Assembly (NCBI GenBank): GCA_902564245.1
Contig: CACFAF010000006.1
Location: 1 to 54,157, forward strand
Direction of reading: 5' to 3'
Source of the DNA: an uncultured Pelagibacteraceae bacterium
GTDB taxonomy: Bacteria; Pseudomonadota; Alphaproteobacteria; Pelagibacterales; Pelagibacteraceae
Length of the DNA stretch: 54,157 nucleotides
Below are positions 26,648 through 35,502 of this stretch, piece after piece. The first letter of the stretch is position 1, and every line of letters begins with the position of its first letter. The translations under genes were made by a program, and so were the position numbers. The notes beneath the pieces are model-generated. The model had not been told where the DNA came from. It saw only the letters and a list, made by a program, of their open reading frames with translations, and made no database searches.

Positions 26648-27736
26648 TTATTTAATTAGTGTTTGTGCAATAATTTCATCTTCTAAATTAATATGAAGTT
26701 TTTTATTTTCTTTATCATATAAATTTGAAACAAAATTAAATACATTTTTTGCATAAAGACTAGATGAAGAAGTTGGCAGTTTATTTAAAATATTTTTTTC
26801 ACCCATAATTTTAACACCATTTTTGTCTACTATCTTATCTACCTCGGTAAATGCCACATTTCCTCCTTGAACAGCAGCTAGATCATATATTACTGAACCT
26901 GCTTTTAAGTTTTTTAACATGTTTTCTTTTATAATTAATGGTGCTTTTTTTCCAGGTATTAAGGCTGTGCAAATAACTATATCAATTTTTTTTAAAGTCT
27001 CACTTATTAGGTCTTCTTGTTTTTTTTTAAATTCATCAGAAGCTTCTTTTGCATACCCACCTTTAGTTTCTAAATTTTCCGCTCCTTCAACAGTTAAAAA
27101 TTTTCCACCTAAGCTTTCAACTTGTTCTTTTGAAGCCATTCTTACATCAGTTGCAAATACTATTGCTCCCATCCTTTTGGCTGTAGCGATTGCTTGTAAA
27201 CCTGCTACTCCTGCACCAACAACTAAAACTTTAGCTGCAGGTATAGTTCCTGCTGCAGTCATCATCATTGGTATAGCTTTTTCAAAAGTTGAAAATGACT
27301 CTAATACAGCTTTATATCCAGCTAAATTTGCTTGAGATGAAAGTATGTCCATAGATTGTGCTCTTGTAATTCTGGGCAACAATTCTAGAGAAAATAAATT
27401 TATTTTTTTTTTTACTAATTCATCAAGTCTAATTTTATTTTCATAAGGATTTAAAATACCTATTAATGTTTGATTAGGTTTTAAAAGTGATGCACTTTCT
27501 TCGTTTAATAAGCTCATTTGAATTATAATATTTGAATTTTCTATTAATTCTTTTTCTTCAGCAACAAACTTAACTCCTATATCTGTATATTGTTTTTCTT
27601 CAAATCCTAAATGCTTTCCGTAATTTTTGATGAGTTGTACTTGAAATCCTAAATTTATATATTTTTTTGCAATTTCTGGAGTAATAGAAATTCTTTTTTC
27701 TATATCTTTGTTCTCTGATATTGAACCTATTATCAT
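26648..27736 (-). CDS. pntAa: NAD(P) transhydrogenase subunit alpha, NAD-binding part
   Basis: Soluble domain I of transhydrogenase, 362 residues, alanine-dehydrogenase fold. The NAD Rossmann motif VVGAGVAGLQAIATAKRMGA is clear, with the preceding RITRAQSMDILSSQANLAGYKAV helix and the later DLAAVQGGN contact. It is the first gene of the pnt operon and lies 11 bp downstream of rpmJ. No terminator is evident between them, so the 5S-rpmJ promoter may also drive pnt. Confidence 0.97.
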   Translation of the reverse strand: MIIGSISENKDIEKRISITPEIAKKYINLGFQVQLIKNYGKHLGFEEKQYTDIGVKFVAEEKELIENSNIIIQMSLLNEESASLLKPNQTLIGILNPYENKIRLDELVKKKINLFSLELLPRITRAQSMDILSSQANLAGYKAVLESFSTFEKAIPMMMTAAGTIPAAKVLVVGAGVAGLQAIATAKRMGAIVFATDVRMASKEQVESLGGKFLTVEGAENLETKGGYAKEASDEFKKKQEDLISETLKKIDIVICTALIPGKKAPLIIKENMLKNLKAGSVIYDLAAVQGGNVAFTEVDKIVDKNGVKIMGEKNILNKLPTSSSSLYAKNVFNFVSNLYDKENKKLHINLEDEIIAQTLIK

Positions 27737-27747
27737 AAAACTTAAGA

Positions 27748-27873
27748 TTATTTTTGTCTTGCTTTAAACTTTGGATTAGTTTTATTAATTATGTAAACTC
27801 TGCCTCTTCTTCTAACTAACTTAGAATTTAGATCTCTTTTTTTTAGGGATTTTAAAGAACTTTTTATTTTCAT
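27748..27873 (-). CDS. rpmJ: Ribosomal protein L36 (zinc-free form)
   Basis: Protein of the large ribosomal subunit, 41 residues starting [14 protein letters not shown] and ending [22 protein letters not shown]. It has no cysteines, so it is the C-minus paralogue type that does not bind zinc. An open frame extends upstream but through the 5S rRNA gene, so the ATG at 27873 is the right start. That ATG is only 10 bp from the 5S 3' end, with no room for a normal leader; the only Shine-Dalgarno-like bases (AGG) belong to the 5S tail. Confidence 0.93.
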   Translation of the reverse strand: MKIKSSLKSLKKRDLNSKLVRRRGRVYIINKTNPKFKARQK

Positions 27874-27883
27874 AATTTTTTTA

Positions 27884-28000
27884 GCCTGGCAACGACCTAC
27901 TCTTCCGTGCCTTAAGACAAAGTACCATCGGCGCTGAAGGGCTTGACTTCCGAGTTCGGAATGGGATCGGGTATTACCCCTTCGCAATAATCACCAGGCA
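27884..28000 (-). rRNA. rrf: 5S ribosomal RNA, unlinked to 16S and 23S
   Basis: About 117 nt with the terminal helix GCCTGG/CCAGGC closing both ends and the conserved loop CCCATTCCGAACTCGGAAG. It stands alone: neither 23S nor 16S is on either side for the rest of the window. A good promoter lies immediately upstream and rpmJ begins 10 bp downstream on the same strand. It marks the boundary between the conserved pnt side and the variable glycan genes. Exact ends are good to a base or two. Confidence 0.96.
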
Positions 28001-28005
28001 GAAAA

Positions 28006-28033
28006 CTTATAGACTAAAAAAAGATATTGTAAA
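28006..28033 (-). promoter_or_regulatory. sigma70 promoter of the 5S-rpmJ unit
   Basis: On the minus strand TTTACA (28028-28033), a 16-bp spacer, then TATAAG (28006-28011): 5/6 matches at both hexamers. Initiation 6-7 bp downstream falls at 27999-28000, the first base of mature 5S, so no 5' processing would be needed. The upstream glycan operon (28047 and above) runs in the same direction and might also read through. Confidence 0.7.
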
Positions 28034-28046
28034 CAATGAATTGTCT

Positions 28047-28934
28047 TTAAATTTTACTAATTTTAGTTACTTCTTTTATGTAATTTTTAAGTTTAATATT
28101 TCCATATATTTTATAAACCTTATTTGAGAGATTCATACTAGTCATAGCTGAAGCATATCTTTCTCCAGCTCTTGGGGGTAAATATTTTATTCTGCAATTA
28201 AACATTTTTGCAACTTGTAAAATAGAATAACTTTTTTTATTTGTAATACTATAGTGTCTGCATTTTTTCTGCTTCCATGCATTATAACAAACCTTAACTG
28301 TATCCGAAATATGAGTAAATCTCCTAGATTGAGTGCCTGGTTTAACAACTGTCAAAGGCTTTCCTTTTTTATATTGATCTTCAAAAATACCAATTACTGT
28401 GGCCATACTACCTTTACAAATTTGTTTTGGCCCATAAACATTATAAAAATATATAATCTCAAATTTAAATCTATACCATTTTTTTAAATTTTCTAACATT
28501 TCTAAATTTTTTGATTTAGTAAATGCATATGGTGATAAATTTTTGTCATTGCCACTGTTTCCTAAAGATGCTGATGTTGCTGAATAAATTAATTTAATAT
28601 TATTTTGTAAACAAAAGTTAAAAACTTCATGTGACCCAATTGAATTTGAATTAATACACTCATTCATCTTTATAAAACTTTGATATATTCTTGCAAATTC
28701 ACCAAAGTGAAAGATTGAATGAATATTCTTTTTAATACGTGCCAAGATTTTTGAAATATCTTTTGTGTTTGCTCTGATATATTTTACTTTTTTGTTTCTA
28801 ATATGATTTTTTTTTGATCCAGAACTATAATTGTCTATACTAATAATCTTATACTTTGAATCTTTAGCCAATTTTTCTATTAAATTAGAACCAACAAAAC
28901 CTGCGCCTCCAGTAACAACAATAATATTTTTCAT
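28047..28934 (-). CDS. NAD-dependent nucleotide-sugar epimerase/dehydratase (GalE-like)
   Basis: Extended SDR, 295 residues. NAD motif GGAGFVGSNL at the N-terminus, the FHFGEFARI segment where most homologues have FHLAA, and the catalytic Y-A-F-T-K are visible, with Ser/Thr (YSATSAS) upstream. The C-terminus PPRAGERYASAM resembles UDP-glucose 4-epimerase and GDP-sugar relatives. It is the last gene of the variable operon, ending 46 bp before 5S. Substrate not assignable. Confidence 0.82.
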   Translation of the reverse strand: MKNIIVVTGGAGFVGSNLIEKLAKDSKYKIISIDNYSSGSKKNHIRNKKVKYIRANTKDISKILARIKKNIHSIFHFGEFARIYQSFIKMNECINSNSIGSHEVFNFCLQNNIKLIYSATSASLGNSGNDKNLSPYAFTKSKNLEMLENLKKWYRFKFEIIYFYNVYGPKQICKGSMATVIGIFEDQYKKGKPLTVVKPGTQSRRFTHISDTVKVCYNAWKQKKCRHYSITNKKSYSILQVAKMFNCRIKYLPPRAGERYASAMTSMNLSNKVYKIYGNIKLKNYIKEVTKISKI

Positions 28935-28938
28935 TTAT

Positions 28939-29877
28939 CTAAGCTTCTGTTTCTAAATATGATTGATAAGTTTGTAAGATCTGGGTTTTCAAATTATAAT
29001 TTGGTTTCCATCCATATTTTTTAGCCAAAGAAATATCAAGAACTTTTCGTGGAGTACCATTTGGTTTAGATAGATCATATTTAATCTTAATTTTTTTTTC
29101 TGGTACAATGATATTTAAAAATAATTTTGCAAAGTCACTTATAGATGAATCTTTACCACTACCAATATTTATTATTGAATGTTGAGTTTTTTTGTTCATA
29201 AAATAAATACAAGCTTTTGCCAACTCATCAACATATAATAATTCTCTTTTAGCTTTACCATTTCCCCACACTACAATATGTTTTTTATTATTTATCTTTG
29301 CTTCATGAATCTTTTTAATTAAAGACGGAACAAAGTGAGAATTTAATGGATGATAATTATCATTTGGTCCAAAGGTGTTTGTTGGCATCAAACACTTATA
29401 GTTTGTATTATATTGTTCATTATAACTTTGACACATCTTGATACCTGCTATTTTTGCAACAGCATAGGGTTCGTTAGTTTTTTCTAAAGGACCAGTTAGT
29501 AAATATTCCTCTTTTATTGGCTGTTTACAATTTTTTGGATAAACACAACTTGAACCTAAAAATATCAAATTATTAATCTTATTTAAGAAAGCTGCATGAA
29601 TAAGATTGTTCTGAATACAAGTATTACTATAGATAAAATCAGCTTTAAACTTATTATTTGCAACAATTCCTCCAACTAAAGCTGCTGCGATAATAATAAA
29701 ATTTGGTTTTTTTTTTTTTAAAAAATTAAAAACTCTTGATTGATTGGTTAAGTCAAGTTGTTTTCTAGTTGCTACAACAATATTCTTATACCCTTTTTTT
29801 TTAAGTCTTCTTACTATTGCGCTTCCTACTAAACCATTATGCCCGGCAACATAAATTTTAGCATTTTTACTGACCAT
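28939..29877 (-). CDS. fcl: GDP-L-fucose synthase
   Basis: Epimerase-reductase that turns GDP-4-keto-6-deoxymannose into GDP-L-fucose using NADPH. Of 312 residues, [28 protein letters not shown], the catalytic Y-A-V-A-K, and [14 protein letters not shown] are all family-specific. It overlaps gmd by 11 bp, so the two-step pathway is coupled. The variable region also encodes a fucosyltransferase-like protein (48212), which would use its product. Confidence 0.95.
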   Translation of the reverse strand: MVSKNAKIYVAGHNGLVGSAIVRRLKKKGYKNIVVATRKQLDLTNQSRVFNFLKKKKPNFIIIAAALVGGIVANNKFKADFIYSNTCIQNNLIHAAFLNKINNLIFLGSSCVYPKNCKQPIKEEYLLTGPLEKTNEPYAVAKIAGIKMCQSYNEQYNTNYKCLMPTNTFGPNDNYHPLNSHFVPSLIKKIHEAKINNKKHIVVWGNGKAKRELLYVDELAKACIYFMNKKTQHSIINIGSGKDSSISDFAKLFLNIIVPEKKIKIKYDLSKPNGTPRKVLDISLAKKYGWKPNYNLKTQILQTYQSYLETEA

Positions 29878-30910
29878 TTGTTAATTTTTGCATTTCAGAA
29901 CTTACCATTTCTTTAACTAAGCTTTTGATATTAGTTTTTGGTTTCCATTTAAGTTCTCTCTTGGCTTTATTTGCATTACCTAACAAAGTATCAACTTCCA
30001 ATGGTCTATAATATTCTTTATCACTTTCAATAATACATTCATTTAAATCATTATAACATTTTGCTTCAATTCCTTTTCCCTTCCAAGAAAAGTTAATATC
30101 TAATTCATTCAATACTAAATTTACAAATTGTTTTACTGAATATTGTTTTCCTGTTGCAATAACATAATCTGCAGGCTGTCTTTTTTGCATCATTTTCCAC
30201 ATTGCTTCTACATAATCTTTTGCGTGACCCCAATCTCTTCTTGCATCTACATTGCCTAAAAATAATTTTTTTTGCATTCCAAATTTAATTTTACATAAAG
30301 CAATAACAATTTTTCGAGTTACAAAAGTTTCTCCTCTTACAGGACTTTCATGATTAAATAAAATTCCATTACATGCAAAAATATTATAAGCCTCTCTATA
30401 ATTAACTGTTATCCAGTGAGCATAAACTTTTGCTACTCCATAAGGACTTCTAGGATAAAAAGGTGTTTTTTCATTTTGAGGTGTTTCCATAACCTTTCCA
30501 TACATTTCAGATGTTCCTGCTTGGTAAAATTTTGTTTTTTTTTCAAAACCATGAAATTTAATAGCCTCTAAAATTCTTAAAGCTCCTAAGGCATCTGCGT
30601 TAGCAGTATATTCTGGAACTTCAAATGAAACAGAGACGTGAGACTGGGCAGCTAGATTATAAATTTCATTTGGTTGAATTTTTTTAATTAAAGTTGAAAC
30701 AGAAATTGCATCAGTGATATCTCCATAATGTAGAATAAATTTTCTACTTTTTTCATGAGGATCTTGGTAGAGATGATCAACTCTAGCTGTATTTAGGGAG
30801 GAAGATCTTCTTTTTACACCATGAACAATATATCCTTTTTTAATTAAGAACTCCGCAAGATAAGAACCATCTTGACCTGTAACACCAAAAATTAATGCTT
30901 TTTTTTTCAT
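29867..30910 (-). CDS. gmd: GDP-mannose 4,6-dehydratase
   Basis: First committed enzyme to GDP-fucose, GDP-perosamine and related sugars. Length is 347 residues, with [14 protein letters not shown], the catalytic T-S-E and Y-G-V-A-K, the GD-I-TDA helix and the [22 protein letters not shown]-terminus. It begins the gmd-fcl pair and lies 21 bp downstream of a DegT-type aminotransferase. Its product could go both to fucose (Fcl) and, by transamination at C4, to perosamine. Confidence 0.97.
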   Translation of the reverse strand: MKKKALIFGVTGQDGSYLAEFLIKKGYIVHGVKRRSSSLNTARVDHLYQDPHEKSRKFILHYGDITDAISVSTLIKKIQPNEIYNLAAQSHVSVSFEVPEYTANADALGALRILEAIKFHGFEKKTKFYQAGTSEMYGKVMETPQNEKTPFYPRSPYGVAKVYAHWITVNYREAYNIFACNGILFNHESPVRGETFVTRKIVIALCKIKFGMQKKLFLGNVDARRDWGHAKDYVEAMWKMMQKRQPADYVIATGKQYSVKQFVNLVLNELDINFSWKGKGIEAKCYNDLNECIIESDKEYYRPLEVDTLLGNANKAKRELKWKPKTNIKSLVKEMVSSEMQKLTNGQ

Positions 30911-30931
30911 ATTTATTGTTTAAATTTTAAT

Positions 30932-32044
30932 TTAAACTGAATTAACAATTTTACAAATATATTTCAAATTATTTATGGTTAACTTTGTATGCATAGGTAA
31001 AATTAAGATTCTATCCTGTAAAAATTTTGAGTTTTTAAAGTCCTGTTTAGTATTTTTATTAAGTTTTAAATGTTTCATTTGATCTAATGATAAAAATGAT
31101 GGCCTAGCCAAAGTACTCGATTTATTAAGCTTTTTTAAGACAAGATTTTTGTTACTTTTGGTCCTAAATTGGACTGGAAAGCCCCATTTAACAAGTTCAG
31201 AGTTTTTTTCTTCATTCTGTAAGATTAAATTTTTATTATTTTTAAAATTCATATTGTAAAAATTATTTAAAAAAATTTTTTTTCTTCTAATTAAAGAAAC
31301 TTTAGTTAATTGTGCACAACCTATAGCAGCTAATAAATTACTTAATCTAAAATTTCCACCAATTTTATCATAAAAATATTTAGAAGAATCTTTAATCCCG
31401 TGATCTCTGATTTGCATTAACTTAATATAATCAATTTTATTATTTAATGTAATAAAACCACCTTCTCCGGTAGTTAGTGTTTTTGTGGCATGTAGTGATG
31501 AAAATGATATTTTTTTTATATCATTTGAACTTTTTGTTCCAACATATTTATTCTTAAATTTAGATAATAAAGTTTCAGATATGTCTTCAATTAAGAAAAG
31601 TTTTCTTTTTCTTGCAATATTTTCAATTTTTTCAATATTACAAATCCCTCCAAAATTATGGATCATTAAGATTGCCTTTGTTTTTTTTGTTATTTTTTTA
31701 ATAATATTTTTTGGATCAACTTGATAAGTATTTTGTTCTACATCAGCTACAACTGGTGTTGCGCCCATTAATTTAATCATATGTATTGGACTAACATAGC
31801 AAAAAGAAGGAACTATTATTTCATCACCTTTTTTTATTTTAAGTGATAGAAGAATTAATAAAAATGCATTAGTTCCATTATTAACAGTCAAAGAATATTT
31901 TGTATTCATTAATTTACTTAATTTTTTTTCTAATAAATTTACATATGCTCCTTTAGCGATCCACTTTGAATCAAAAGCCTTATTTAAATATTTTTTTTCT
32001 TTATTACCAATATTGGGTTCTGCAAAATTAATTTTATTTTTCAT
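30932..32044 (-). CDS. DegT/DnrJ-type sugar aminotransferase (perosamine-synthase-like)
   Basis: PLP enzyme that transfers an amino group to a keto-sugar nucleotide; 370 residues. The internal aldimine Lys188 sits in SSLHATKTLTTGEGG, with Asp154 of LIEDISE binding the pyridine nitrogen. Location beside gmd makes GDP-4-keto-6-deoxymannose a natural substrate, giving GDP-perosamine, but this is context. It overlaps the upstream GT2 by 11 bp. Confidence 0.88.
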   Translation of the reverse strand: MKNKINFAEPNIGNKEKKYLNKAFDSKWIAKGAYVNLLEKKLSKLMNTKYSLTVNNGTNAFLLILLSLKIKKGDEIIVPSFCYVSPIHMIKLMGATPVVADVEQNTYQVDPKNIIKKITKKTKAILMIHNFGGICNIEKIENIARKRKLFLIEDISETLLSKFKNKYVGTKSSNDIKKISFSSLHATKTLTTGEGGFITLNNKIDYIKLMQIRDHGIKDSSKYFYDKIGGNFRLSNLLAAIGCAQLTKVSLIRRKKIFLNNFYNMNFKNNKNLILQNEEKNSELVKWGFPVQFRTKSNKNLVLKKLNKSSTLARPSFLSLDQMKHLKLNKNTKQDFKNSKFLQDRILILPMHTKLTINNLKYICKIVNSV

Positions 32045-32744
32045 ACAAAGTTTTTATTCTTAATTTAATTGCCTCTAATGTGTAGTTATAAAAAATTTTC
32101 ATAAATTTTGTCTTTGACTTGCCATACTTTCTATCTTTCCAAACGAAACCCATCTCAATTATTGAAATTTTTTTTTTATTTAAATAATATAGTAATCTAA
32201 AATAATAATCTCCGTAACCATAAAAAATTTTATCAAATCTTAAATCATTTAATAGTTTCTTTTTAACTAAAAAAAAACCAGATAAATTATCTAAAACAGG
32301 TAAAGATAAGAAAGGTTTTAAAATATAATTATAAATCTTACTTAAATGATATCTTAGGAAGAAACCATTGGGCCTTTTATCTAAAAACCTAGAGCAGCAT
32401 ATTAAATCATAATTTTTATTTTGATGTAATTTTATTAGATTCACAACATCTTCTAATCCATGACTTAAATCACAATCCATTAATATTATATTATCAAATT
32501 TTGAAATGTTAATCCCTTCTCCTACAGATATACCTAAGCTTCTATTTTCATTCTTTCTATTAACATAAACTAAATGTTCATATTTACTAAGCTCAGTATT
32601 TACAAAAATCTCTGTTCCATCATCACTGTCATCATCAATAATTATAACTTCAACTTTAACAAAATTAATAATTCCAAATATTTCTGGTATAAGAATTTTT
32701 AGATTATCTTTTTCATTATATACTGGGAGTACAATTGAATACAT
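32034..32744 (-). CDS. GT2 glycosyltransferase, dolichol-phosphate-mannose-synthase-like
   Basis: Soluble GT-A glycosyltransferase, 236 residues. YSIVLPVYNEKDN and the acidic motif ILMDCDLSHG fit the polyprenyl-phosphate sugar synthase group. A basic tail and no strong C-terminal helices suggest membrane association without spanning. It would charge a polyprenyl carrier used by the membrane GT-C-like proteins upstream in the same operon; this link is inference. Confidence 0.88.
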   Translation of the reverse strand: MYSIVLPVYNEKDNLKILIPEIFGIINFVKVEVIIIDDDSDDGTEIFVNTELSKYEHLVYVNRKNENRSLGISVGEGINISKFDNIILMDCDLSHGLEDVVNLIKLHQNKNYDLICCSRFLDKRPNGFFLRYHLSKIYNYILKPFLSLPVLDNLSGFFLVKKKLLNDLRFDKIFYGYGDYYFRLLYYLNKKKISIIEMGFVWKDRKYGKSKTKFMKIFYNYTLEAIKLRIKTLYEK

Positions 32745-32782
32745 TTTTTATAAATAAGTATTTGAATGTTTATTTATTATAG

Positions 32783-34078
32783 TTATTTATATTTTAAAAT
32801 GAATTTATTAAAAAAATTAATAAAAAATAAAATATAAAAACCAGATAATTCAAACATAAATAACTTCATTGAGGCTTTAACTTGCCTCTCAACATCATCA
32901 CTTTTTAGTAAATATGCTAAATACATAAAACAAATATTTAAAATAAGGAATGATAATAAGAATTTAAAAAATATATCTTTTTTAAAGTTTCCTATCAAAA
33001 AAGTTAAAATAATTGATAAAAAATTAATTATATAAATTGGAATTAAAACTGAATAACCAATAAAATAGTATGTAATAAATTTTACTTTAAATAATATTTT
33101 ATTTAAATCAGTTTTTAAAGTTTGGTCTAATTGTAGATTAAGACTTCCGGGTGTAATTTGATAAATTTCATAAATTAGATATTTTATTAATACTAAAGAA
33201 AAGAAACCAAAAAAAATAAATAACTTTTGTTTTATGTCTAGTATAGAAAAAAATAATAGACAAATAATTAAAATAAACGAAAATATTAATGACTCATTTT
33301 TTATCCATAATAAAACATTTATTGAAAAAAGAATTAAAAAAATAAGTTGGTTTTTATTTTTATAATTCTTTTTATCAAAAAGATAAAAAATATATTTAGA
33401 TATAATAATTAAAAGAGCAAAAGTAAGAATATCTTGATCACCTGAAAAGTATTCATACTTATATGTGATAAATATAGTTAAAATAGAAAATAATAATTTA
33501 GTATTTTTTTTAACTTTTAAACAATCACATAATGAAAAAATAGATACTACATAAATAAATATATAAAATAATCGACCCAAATATTCATATTTATCAAAAG
33601 GATATTTCCAAAAAAAATACCATACATAACTTCCAAGGTGTGGATAATCTCCAACAGGTAATTGATTTAAATTAGAAAAAGATTGGTCTTGATAAAAATT
33701 TAGTACTTTAAAATACCAGAATAATTTTGTGTCCCAATCAAATTCTAGTTTATAAACAACATCTATAGATAAAAAAATTAAAATAAAAAATAGAACTACT
33801 AAATTTTTATCAAAATAATATTTTACTCTTAAATCTTTAAACTTTTTTATTAATACAATGAAAAATATTATAATTAAAAAAAAATAAATTAGTAAAGAAA
33901 AACCTTGAAAAAAAGAGATAATCAATGAAATATTAAAAAAAATTATTAAGTTAATAGTAATTTTATCAATATTAGTAGAAATGATATTTTTAAAATAACT
34001 AATTAAAAAAGGAAATGAGAAAATAATAATAAAAAATAAATTCTGAGCAAATATGAGTGTTATTTCATTTTGTAACAT
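32783..34078 (-). CDS. Polytopic membrane protein, GT-C-like, unassigned
   Basis: 431 residues with about ten or more hydrophobic helices and few charges. A short loop near residue 110-150 carries acidic residues, LEFDWDTKLFWYFK and LPVGDYPHLGSYVWYFF, similar in placement to the first acidic loop of GT-C glycosyltransferases. I recognise no family by name. It overlaps the next upstream gene by 14 bp and sits in a run of membrane and methyltransferase genes. A GT-C enzyme or polymerase for the surface glycan is the best guess. Confidence 0.55.
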   Translation of the reverse strand: MLQNEITLIFAQNLFFIIIFSFPFLISYFKNIISTNIDKITINLIIFFNISLIISFFQGFSLLIYFFLIIIFFIVLIKKFKDLRVKYYFDKNLVVLFFILIFLSIDVVYKLEFDWDTKLFWYFKVLNFYQDQSFSNLNQLPVGDYPHLGSYVWYFFWKYPFDKYEYLGRLFYIFIYVVSIFSLCDCLKVKKNTKLLFSILTIFITYKYEYFSGDQDILTFALLIIISKYIFYLFDKKNYKNKNQLIFLILFSINVLLWIKNESLIFSFILIICLLFFSILDIKQKLFIFFGFFSLVLIKYLIYEIYQITPGSLNLQLDQTLKTDLNKILFKVKFITYYFIGYSVLIPIYIINFLSIILTFLIGNFKKDIFFKFLLSFLILNICFMYLAYLLKSDDVERQVKASMKLFMFELSGFYILFFINFFNKFILKYK

Positions 34079-34805
34079 AAAGACAACTTTTTAGATTTTT
34101 AGTATTTTGATAATTTTCTATAATATTATAGTTTTCTAAAGGGTACTTGTGGTTTAATTTTAATTTTACTGTATTTATTTTTTTTATTAATTCTTTGTTT
34201 TTTATTTCAATATAAATTTTTTCCCACCTTGAATTTAAATCATTTGTTTTAAAATCTAATTTATAGTTATCACCAATTTTAAAATATCTATTTATTTTGA
34301 ATTTTAAAATTTCTTTGGTGCCATCATAATCTTTTTTATAAATCAATATTTCCGTATCAATAAATAATGGTGAATTTATATCAAATAAAATTGAATCAAT
34401 ACCTTGTGAATATTGAACATGAGCTTTATTTTTAAAAATTAAATTTTCAGTTAAAAAAAAATTTAAAGCTAATTCTTTGGAATAATTTAATAAAACTAAT
34501 TGACTATCATCTTTTGTTTTATAAGTATCATGTAATAACCATGAAGAATTTGGATAAACTTCAAAGTTAATAATTTTTGGGTTTTTTTTAAAATTATATT
34601 TTTTTTTTAAATCATAAACAAATCCTGCAGCTTCTTTTTCGCAATAGCCATATATAGAAATTAGTCTTTTGTCATAGTTTTCATTTATTATATTGTAGGT
34701 TTTGACGATAAAATTTTTTTGAAATATAAAAATTAAAAGTACAAAAAATATTAAAAAGTTTATATGTTTTTTTTTAAGAGGCTTTATTTTCATATATATA
34801 TTCAA
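34065..34805 (-). CDS. Single-anchor hypothetical protein of the glycan island
   Basis: 246 residues. A hydrophobic helix at about 14-32 follows a lysine-rich start (IKPLKKKHINF), so it is a type II anchored protein with its bulk in the periplasm. The rest has no motif I recognise; YGYCEKEAAGFVYDL and a C-terminal KSCLY give two isolated cysteines that could pair. Overlaps on both sides (14 and 32 bp) with the membrane protein and the FkbM gene show tight coupling, suggesting it partners one of them. Confidence 0.55.
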   Translation of the reverse strand: MNIYMKIKPLKKKHINFLIFFVLLIFIFQKNFIVKTYNIINENYDKRLISIYGYCEKEAAGFVYDLKKKYNFKKNPKIINFEVYPNSSWLLHDTYKTKDDSQLVLLNYSKELALNFFLTENLIFKNKAHVQYSQGIDSILFDINSPLFIDTEILIYKKDYDGTKEILKFKINRYFKIGDNYKLDFKTNDLNSRWEKIYIEIKNKELIKKINTVKLKLNHKYPLENYNIIENYQNTKNLKSCLYVTK

Positions 34806-35502
34806 ATGTTTTTCTCAATGGCATTCTTAATTTTAATACTTTGTGGAAATTAAAACTGTTTAAATAATTATTTATATCTCTATACTTATAATTTTTTATA
34901 ATCATATTATCAAAATGATGTTCAAAATAGATATACTTTATTGAGGAAATTTTATCACCTAATCCTTTTAAAATATTAAACTCAAAACCTTCAGTATCAA
35001 TTTTTAAAATATCTATATCACCTAAATTATACTTTTGTAGTTCATCTTTTAATGGTTCTAAATTAATAATTTCTGATTTAGATATATAATTTTTTTTAAA
35101 AAAAAAATTTAGTATTTTTTTTTTTCTTTTAAAATAATTAGAATCGTAATTGATTTTACAAAAAGTGGAAGAGGAACTTTCAGATGTTTGATAAAATTCA
35201 ATCTGCATTTTCTTTTCACCTAACGCTATATTATTATACTCAATTATAGAGTTTGGATTATCAGTTTTAATTTTTTTGATACAATTTTTTAATTTATGAA
35301 AATTTATTTTACTTGCCTCATAGCCAATTATTGATTTAATCTTAAAATTATAAAAAAAAAATTTTAATGTTTCTCCTTCATGAGCGCCAACATCTATAAC
35401 TGTTAGAAACTTTTCTTTTAAAATTTTTTTAAAAAAAATTAGAATTTTTCTTTTATTATAGGCATCAATACAATATAAAATTAATTTTAAAAAAATATTC
35501 AT
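34774..35502 (-). CDS. FkbM-family methyltransferase (first copy)
   Basis: SAM-dependent O-methyltransferase of 242 residues. Motif I VIDVGAHEGETLKFF and the later DILKIDTEGFEFNILKG stretch are the FkbM hallmarks, and the GYEASKINF acidic residue binds SAM ribose. Such enzymes cap or decorate surface sugars. It overlaps its neighbours by 32 and 4 bp. A second FkbM gene lies at 49261. Confidence 0.88.
   Translation of the reverse strand: MNIFLKLILYCIDAYNKRKILIFFKKILKEKFLTVIDVGAHEGETLKFFFYNFKIKSIIGYEASKINFHKLKNCIKKIKTDNPNSIIEYNNIALGEKKMQIEFYQTSESSSSTFCKINYDSNYFKRKKKILNFFFKKNYISKSEIINLEPLKDELQKYNLGDIDILKIDTEGFEFNILKGLGDKISSIKYIYFEHHFDNMIIKNYKYRDINNYLNSFNFHKVLKLRMPLRKTFEYIYENKAS

Noticed and set aside
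27748-27987. A 79-codon reading frame ending as L36
   Set aside because: Its first 38 codons run through the 5S rRNA gene; only the last 41 codons, from the ATG at 27873, are rpmJ.
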